A stretch of DNA of 64,000 nt from positions 62,001 to 126,000 of the forward strand of contig NZ_OY986431.1 of assembly GCF_963920485.1 (NCBI RefSeq), in the 5' to 3' direction. The stretch is from Cyanobium usitatum str. Tous. GTDB lineage: Bacteria > Cyanobacteriota > Cyanobacteriia > PCC-6307 > Cyanobiaceae. A program made the position numbers and the translations under genes. Numbering within the stretch: position 1 is the first letter of the stretch; the number at the start of each line of letters is the position of its first letter. A model generated the notes under the pieces. The model was not told where the DNA came from. It saw only the letters and a program-made list of their open reading frames with translations, and did no database searches. Of this stretch, positions 59,544 to 64,000 are shown piece after piece.

Positions 59544-60644
59544 ATGAACATCGACGGCAAGCCCTGGCGCACGATCTGGCTGGAGCCAGACGGGGGCTCG
59601 GGCTCTCATGCGGTTGGCGTAATCGATCAGACCCTGCTGCCCCACCAGTTCACGACGCGCACCCTGCGCAGCTGCGCTGAGGCGGCTGATGCGATCCGCA
59701 CGATGGTGGTGCGCGGGGCGCCTCTGATCGGCGTGACGGGCGCCTACGGGCTGATGCTGGCCCTGCAGTCGGACCCTGGCGACGCCTCTCTGGCGGCGGC
59801 CTTTGAGCAACTCAATGCCACCCGGCCCACGGCGATCAACCTGCGCTGGGCCCTGGAGCGGGTGCGGGCCAAGGTGCAGCCGCTGCCGCCGGTCGAGCGG
59901 GCCGAGGCGGCCAGGTTGGAGGCCGCGGCGATCGCCGATGAGGACGTGGCCATGGGCGAGGCCATCGGCGAGCACGGCCTGGCGATCTTCCGGCAGCTGG
60001 CGGCGGCCCGCCCCGGTGCCAGGCTCAATGTGCTCACCCACTGCAACGCCGGCTGGCTGGCCACAGTGGACTGGGGCACGGCCCTGGCCCCCATCTACAA
60101 GGCCCACCGCGCCGGGTTGAACATCCATGTGTGGGTGGACGAGACCCGCCCCCGCAACCAGGGCGCCTCACTGACGGCCTTTGAGCTGGCTCAGGAGGGT
60201 GTGCCCCACACCGTGATCGTGGATAACGCCGGCGGCCACCTGATGCAGCACGGCCAGGTGGACGCGGTGATCGTGGGCACCGACCGCACCACCCGCCGCG
60301 GCGATGTGTGCAACAAGATCGGCACCTATCTCAAGGCCCTGGCGGCCCACGACAACGGTGTGCCCTTTTATGTAGCCCTGCCCGCCTCCACGATCGACTG
60401 GACGATTGGCGATGGCGTGGCCGAGATCCCGATCGAGGCCCGCAGCGCCGAGGAGGTGACCCACATCCAGGGGCGGGCACCGGATGGCGCGATCACCACG
60501 GTGCAGCTAACGCCAACGGGCAGCGCCGGCTTCAACCCGGCCTTTGATGTCACGCCGGCGCGGCTGGTGACGGGCCTGATCACCGAGCGGGGCGTGGCCG
60601 CGGCCACGGAGGCTGGGCTGCAGGAGCTTTATGGCAATGACTGA
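59544..60644 (+). CDS. mtnA: S-methyl-5-thioribose-1-phosphate isomerase
   Basis: MtnA converts methylthioribose-1-phosphate to methylthioribulose-1-phosphate (and the 5-deoxy analogue) in salvage of SAM by-products. The 366-residue product starts [14 protein letters not shown] (ATG 59544); the long upstream in-frame run is not family-like. It has [18 protein letters not shown], the catalytic-cysteine segment [28 protein letters not shown] and [18 protein letters not shown] with the catalytic aspartate. It overlaps the aldolase gene by 8-14 bp. Confidence 0.95.
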   Translation: MNIDGKPWRTIWLEPDGGSGSHAVGVIDQTLLPHQFTTRTLRSCAEAADAIRTMVVRGAPLIGVTGAYGLMLALQSDPGDASLAAAFEQLNATRPTAINLRWALERVRAKVQPLPPVERAEAARLEAAAIADEDVAMGEAIGEHGLAIFRQLAAARPGARLNVLTHCNAGWLATVDWGTALAPIYKAHRAGLNIHVWVDETRPRNQGASLTAFELAQEGVPHTVIVDNAGGHLMQHGQVDAVIVGTDRTTRRGDVCNKIGTYLKALAAHDNGVPFYVALPASTIDWTIGDGVAEIPIEARSAEEVTHIQGRAPDGAITTVQLTPTGSAGFNPAFDVTPARLVTGLITERGVAAATEAGLQELYGND

Positions 60645-61293
60645 GCAGGAGCTGCGCCAGCAGCTCGTGGAGGTGTCCCGGCGCCTAAACGCCAGCGGGC
60701 TCAATCAGGGCACCTCCGGCAACCTATCGGTGCGTATTCCTGGTGGCCTGCTGATCACGCCCAGCTCCCTGCCCTTCGAGCAGATGCAGCCGCAGGATCT
60801 GGTGGCGATTGCTGGCAGCGGCAAGCCACTTGGGGCGGCAGCTGGCCAGCGGCGGCCCTCCTCCGAGTGGCGGCTGCACGCCGATCTCCTCGCCAGCCGG
60901 CCTGAGATCCAGGCGGTGCTGCATTGCCATTCGATCCATGCCACGGCCATCGCCTGCCACGGCCGCCCCATCCCCCCCTTCCACTACATGACCGCGGTGG
61001 CCGGCGGCGATGACATCCGCTGCGCCGCCTACGCCACCTTTGGCACCGCCGAGCTTTCGGCCCTTGCTGTGCAGGCCATGGAGGATCGGCTGGCCTGCCT
61101 GCTGGCCCAGCACGGCCAGGTGACGCTCGGCACCAGCCTCGATCAGGCCCTGCGCATCGCCGTTGAGGTGGAGACTCTGGCCCAGATGTATCTGCAGGCC
61201 CTGCAACTCGGCGAGCCACCGCTGCTCAGCGCCGCCCAGATGGCCGCGGTGCATCACCAGTTTCGCTCCCTGCACTACGGCGCCGGCGCCTGA
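60631..61293 (+). CDS. Class II aldolase (FucA/Ald2 type), coupled to mtnA
   Basis: A 220-residue class II aldolase/adducin-family enzyme. Counting from ATG 60631, E79, H98, H100 and H161 align with the catalytic Glu73 and zinc His92, His94, His155 of E. coli L-fuculose-phosphate aldolase at a constant offset of six, and Y119 with its Tyr113. [34 protein letters not shown] are FucA-like, so this is an aldolase more than an MtnB dehydratase. Next to mtnA it fits the Ald2 aldolase of the DHAP shunt, cleaving 5-substituted ribulose-1-phosphates to DHAP and an aldehyde. A second ATG at 60637 is possible. The substrate is inferred. Confidence 0.88.
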   Translation: MAMTEQELRQQLVEVSRRLNASGLNQGTSGNLSVRIPGGLLITPSSLPFEQMQPQDLVAIAGSGKPLGAAAGQRRPSSEWRLHADLLASRPEIQAVLHCHSIHATAIACHGRPIPPFHYMTAVAGGDDIRCAAYATFGTAELSALAVQAMEDRLACLLAQHGQVTLGTSLDQALRIAVEVETLAQMYLQALQLGEPPLLSAAQMAAVHHQFRSLHYGAGA

Positions 61294-62645
61294 TTGCGCG
61301 CCAGCCACAGCCCGGTGCCGCCAAACAGCAGCACCAGGGCAAAGCAGAAGCCGGTCCACAGCGGCAGCCCCCAGCCCGCCACCGCTAGCGGCGCCACCAC
61401 CGTCACCACCCCTCCAGCCAAAAACGGCTGCAGCATCAGCTGCTTAATCGAGAAGGCCGGCAGGGCGTCGCTGCGGTCGTCTGGATCGGCCATGCGCAGC
61501 AGCAGCAGGCCGCTGGCCGCCACTCCCGTGGCCTGGCCAAACTCAATCACCGCCCGCTCAAACCAGTCGGCGGGCAGCAGCCGCGGGGCTAGCAGCAGGG
61601 TTACCGCCAGGTTCCACACCAGGCCGCCTAGGGCAAGCACCGTGAGCGGCAGCCAGTCGGCCTTGAGCAGGGCCAGATCCAGCCCGGCGGTGGCCGCTGT
61701 AATCAGCAAATCTGCCGAAAGGGTGCCCACCTGGCCCTGCACCACGGAAGAGGCCCAGTGGGCCTTGCCACTGCGCTCCAGCGCCAGCCGCACCAGCAGC
61801 GAGCCCACGATCGCCAGCGGGAACACCGGCAGCGCATCAACAACGCTGGCAACGCCATCCCCCAGTCCTGCGGTGAGCCAGCGCAGCCCGCCCAGCAGCC
61901 CTACGCCAGTCAGCACGGCAAGGCCCACCAGGGCCAGGTTCACAGCCCAGGCCGCCGCCCAGGCCATTGCACCACCTGAATCGCCGCTGGCAGCGCTGGC
62001 GCTTTCGCTGGCGGCGCTGCCTGGGGCATCGGTCCGCAGCCAGCCGCGGCTGCGGGCCAGCACCACCACCAGCCCTCCCACCAAAGTGGAGGAGAGCAGC
62101 CCCACCGTGGCCATGGCTAAGCCCAAAGCCTGGCCGCCGGGAAAGCCCAGGGCCGCGTAGCTCGGCCCCATTGCCGCGGCGGAGCCATGGCCGCCCTCGT
62201 AGGCCACCTCGATCAGGCAGGCCATCACCGGGCTCACCCCCAGCCAGGGCTGCAGCACCAGCAGCACCGCCAGGCCGCCCACCACGTATTGGCCGAAGGC
62301 CAACACCAGCGCCAGCGACACCTGCCCTGACACCGGTCGCCACAGCCCCTCCAGTTTGGGCAGGGGTTTGCCGAGCAGCAGCGAGCCGAACACCAGGGTG
62401 AGCAGCACCAGCGGCAGATCGGCCCATAGCTGCATCACCTCAGGAGACAAAAGCGGCAGGGGGCCGCCCGGGGCCAGCAGTAGGCCCAGCAGTCCGGCCA
62501 GCAGGGCTTCGGGGATGCCCCAGAGCCGTAGCTGCAACCGGGCACCAAGGGCTCGTCCCACCGCCAGGATCAGGCTGAGGCAGGTAAGGGCCAGGCCCAA
62601 CCAGCCGAAGCTGGGCAGCAGGTCGCTCGCCAAGGTTGCGATCAC
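61275..62645 (-). CDS. GltS-family sodium/glutamate symporter-like carrier
   Basis: A 456-residue polytopic protein of the GltS family (sodium:glutamate symporters). It has 10 or more hydrophobic segments, the re-entrant motif EVAYEGGHGSAAAMGPSYA near residue 150 (GGHGTAAA in GltS) and a second half beginning about residue 230 after a Ser/Ala-rich cytoplasmic linker. The start is GTG, overlapping the S9 peptidase stop by 4 bp, and the end overlaps the convergent aldolase by 19 bp. Substrate specificity is inferred only from the family. Confidence 0.85.
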   Translation of the reverse strand: MIATLASDLLPSFGWLGLALTCLSLILAVGRALGARLQLRLWGIPEALLAGLLGLLLAPGGPLPLLSPEVMQLWADLPLVLLTLVFGSLLLGKPLPKLEGLWRPVSGQVSLALVLAFGQYVVGGLAVLLVLQPWLGVSPVMACLIEVAYEGGHGSAAAMGPSYAALGFPGGQALGLAMATVGLLSSTLVGGLVVVLARSRGWLRTDAPGSAASESASAASGDSGGAMAWAAAWAVNLALVGLAVLTGVGLLGGLRWLTAGLGDGVASVVDALPVFPLAIVGSLLVRLALERSGKAHWASSVVQGQVGTLSADLLITAATAGLDLALLKADWLPLTVLALGGLVWNLAVTLLLAPRLLPADWFERAVIEFGQATGVAASGLLLLRMADPDDRSDALPAFSIKQLMLQPFLAGGVVTVVAPLAVAGWGLPLWTGFCFALVLLFGGTGLWLARNQAPAP

Positions 62646-64000
62646 AGGTTGAAGTGCCGGCGGAAGAAGGCCTCGGTGGCCTCCAGGACGCGGATCAAGG
62701 TGGCACCATTGCGGAAGCCGTGGCCCTCCTGCGGGAAGCGGTGCACCTCCACCGGGATGGCGTTGGCTGCGAGCGCTGCTGCCATGCGGTCGGTCTGCTC
62801 CGGTGGCACCACCTTGTCATCGAGGCCCTGAAAAAAGATCACGGGGCAGCGGATTTGATCGGCGTGGGCGAGGGGCGAGCGGGCCTCGTAGGTGGCGCGC
62901 GCTTCCGGCCAGGCACCGATCAGACCATCGAGATAGCGGGCTTCAAAGCGATGGCTCTCAGACGCCAACGCGCTGGGGTCGGCTACGCCGTAGCGGCTCG
63001 CGCCGGCGCGAAATACGTCCTTGAAGCAGAGGGCGGCCAGGGTGGTGAAACCGCCGGCACTGCCGCCTTCGATGGCGATGCGGTCGGGATCGGCCCGGCC
63101 CGCCGCCACCAGGGCTTGGGCGGCGGCGGCGCAATCGTCCACATCCACCACGCCCCACTGGCCAGCGAGCCGCTGCCGATAGGCGCGGCCGAAGCCGGTC
63201 GAGCCGCCGTAGTTCACATCCACCACCCCCCAGCCTCGACTCGTCCAAAACTGAATGGCAAGGTTCAGGGCCGTGCGGGCCATGGCGGTGGGGCCGCTGT
63301 GGCTTTTTACCAGCAAGGGTGCCCGGCGGTGGGCTCCCCCGGCTGGGGGGTAAAACCAGGCGTGGCTGCGGGCGCCGCCGTGGCCCTTAAACCACAGCTC
63401 CTGCGGCAGGCTGATCGCCTCCAGCGCCAGAGGGCAGGCTGCAGCAGGGCTGTGCCACCAGTTGCCGCTTGCCATGTCTAGCTCGAGCAGGCCCGCGGCT
63501 TCAGTTGCTGAACCGGCGATGCAGGCCAGTCGTCCCCTTTCGGCGCAAACGCCGGCCAGATCATCAAAGGGGATGGCCAGGGGTTGCCACTGGCCGGCGT
63601 CTCCGCCCTGGTTCGGCAGCTCCACCCGCCCCAGCTGCCAGCGCCCCTGCAGGCAGGCGGTGGCCAGCAGCTGCTCGCCATCCCAAGCTTGGGTGCCCAT
63701 ACCGAACACCCACTGGGGCAGTCCGAATTCCGCCTGCATGGGCAGCAGCGGCCGCCAATGCAGCGGCGCCTCTGCGCCGAGTCCCTCGGCGTTGTCGAGC
63801 TGCTCGAGGTTCCAGAAGCCGGAGCGATCGTTTGCCACCACCAGGTGGGGCCCGCACCAGAGCGGCTGGAACACCGAAATATTCGGGTTTGGCTCCACCC
63901 CCGATCCTGCTACCAGGTGGCGGCCTCTGAGCTGGCCTGCCGCATCGAAGTGCCCCAGCCACAGCTGGCTGCGCTCCCAGGGCATGAAGGGCTGCTGCCA
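62642..64000 (-). CDS. S9-family prolyl oligopeptidase, N-terminus cut by window
   Basis: The C-terminal 450 or so residues of an S9 peptidase (prolyl oligopeptidase/acylaminoacyl peptidase type). The frame runs open to the window end (WQQPF upstream of an internal Met), so the N-terminus and part of the beta-propeller are missing. The catalytic serine is in IEGGSAGGFTT, the aspartate in FQGLDDKVVP and the histidine in FPQEGHGFR. WGVVDVNYGGSTGFGRAYR is the usual oxyanion-side strand. It precedes the GltS-like carrier with a 4 bp overlap, so peptide hydrolysis and amino-acid uptake may be linked. Confidence 0.93.
   Translation of the reverse strand, partial: WQQPFMPWERSQLWLGHFDAAGQLRGRHLVAGSGVEPNPNISVFQPLWCGPHLVVANDRSGFWNLEQLDNAEGLGAEAPLHWRPLLPMQAEFGLPQWVFGMGTQAWDGEQLLATACLQGRWQLGRVELPNQGGDAGQWQPLAIPFDDLAGVCAERGRLACIAGSATEAAGLLELDMASGNWWHSPAAACPLALEAISLPQELWFKGHGGARSHAWFYPPAGGAHRRAPLLVKSHSGPTAMARTALNLAIQFWTSRGWGVVDVNYGGSTGFGRAYRQRLAGQWGVVDVDDCAAAAQALVAAGRADPDRIAIEGGSAGGFTTLAALCFKDVFRAGASRYGVADPSALASESHRFEARYLDGLIGAWPEARATYEARSPLAHADQIRCPVIFFQGLDDKVVPPEQTDRMAAALAANAIPVEVHRFPQEGHGFRNGATLIRVLEATEAFFRRHFNL

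Overview
The window is chromosomal DNA of a cyanobacterium, most likely a phycobilisome-bearing picocyanobacterium of the Cyanobium/Synechococcus type. The 16S gene carries the cyanobacterial signature GGGGAATTTTCCGCAATGGG. psbU, the rod-core linker cpcG, a CpeS-type bilin lyase, ferredoxin-thioredoxin reductase and the sufR/sufBCDS pair all belong to an oxygenic phototroph. The genus is inferred from the high GC content, the compact layout and the gene set. No transposon, phage, CRISPR array or plasmid feature was found.

Layout. 1-7600: the 3'-truncated psbU and a DUF3120 membrane protein on the minus strand, then a plus-strand run of uppP, a TIGR03279 radical-SAM/PDZ protein, a TolC-like outer-membrane channel, a PucC/BCD transporter and an inositol-monophosphatase-family enzyme. 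7570-13750: a complete rRNA operon (promoter candidate, leader, 16S, tRNA-Ile(GAT), tRNA-Ala(TGC), 23S, 5S, terminator). 13844-25800: a YihY/BrkB protein, exonuclease VII (xseA, xseB), HrpB helicase, an HtrA protease, an ABC-F ATPase and many small conserved or unknown proteins, several of them too short for routine ORF calling (17039-17215, 20660-20791, 22417-22596). 25705-34140: anmK, 1-Cys peroxiredoxin, hflX, a type II NADH dehydrogenase, cysH, type III pantothenate kinase, PrxQ/Bcp, a phosphopantetheinyl transferase and a secreted DUF1400 protein. 34138-42054: a RarA/MgsA ATPase with a long C-terminal extension, then a tripartite RND system with two tandem lipoprotein adaptors and one permease. 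42051-49400: phosphoglucomutase, two convergent secreted unknowns, a UbiH-like monooxygenase, a phospholipase-D-like lipoprotein and a DUF4912 protein. 49500-57386: cpcG, a bilin lyase with an N-terminal extension and sufR on the minus strand, facing ftrC-sufB-sufC-sufD-sufS across a shared regulatory region with a perfect palindrome. 57383-64000: an amine oxidase, DUF1543, mtnA coupled to a FucA-type aldolase, a GltS-family carrier and an S9 peptidase cut by the window end.

How the genes fit together. SufR is the known Fe-S-sensing repressor of the suf operon. Here it is translationally coupled to a bilin lyase and followed by cpcG, which suggests a link between Fe-S status and light-harvesting assembly. 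The mtnA-aldolase pair looks like the core of a DHAP-shunt-type salvage of 5-deoxy or 5-methylthio ribose from S-adenosylmethionine by-products; the kinase or phosphorylase steps are not in the window. The RND system lacks its own outer-membrane gene and could use the TolC-like protein at 3617-5314. Coding density is very high, with many 1-70 bp overlaps in both parallel and convergent arrangements. All functions are assigned from protein motifs and family knowledge; no database search was run.
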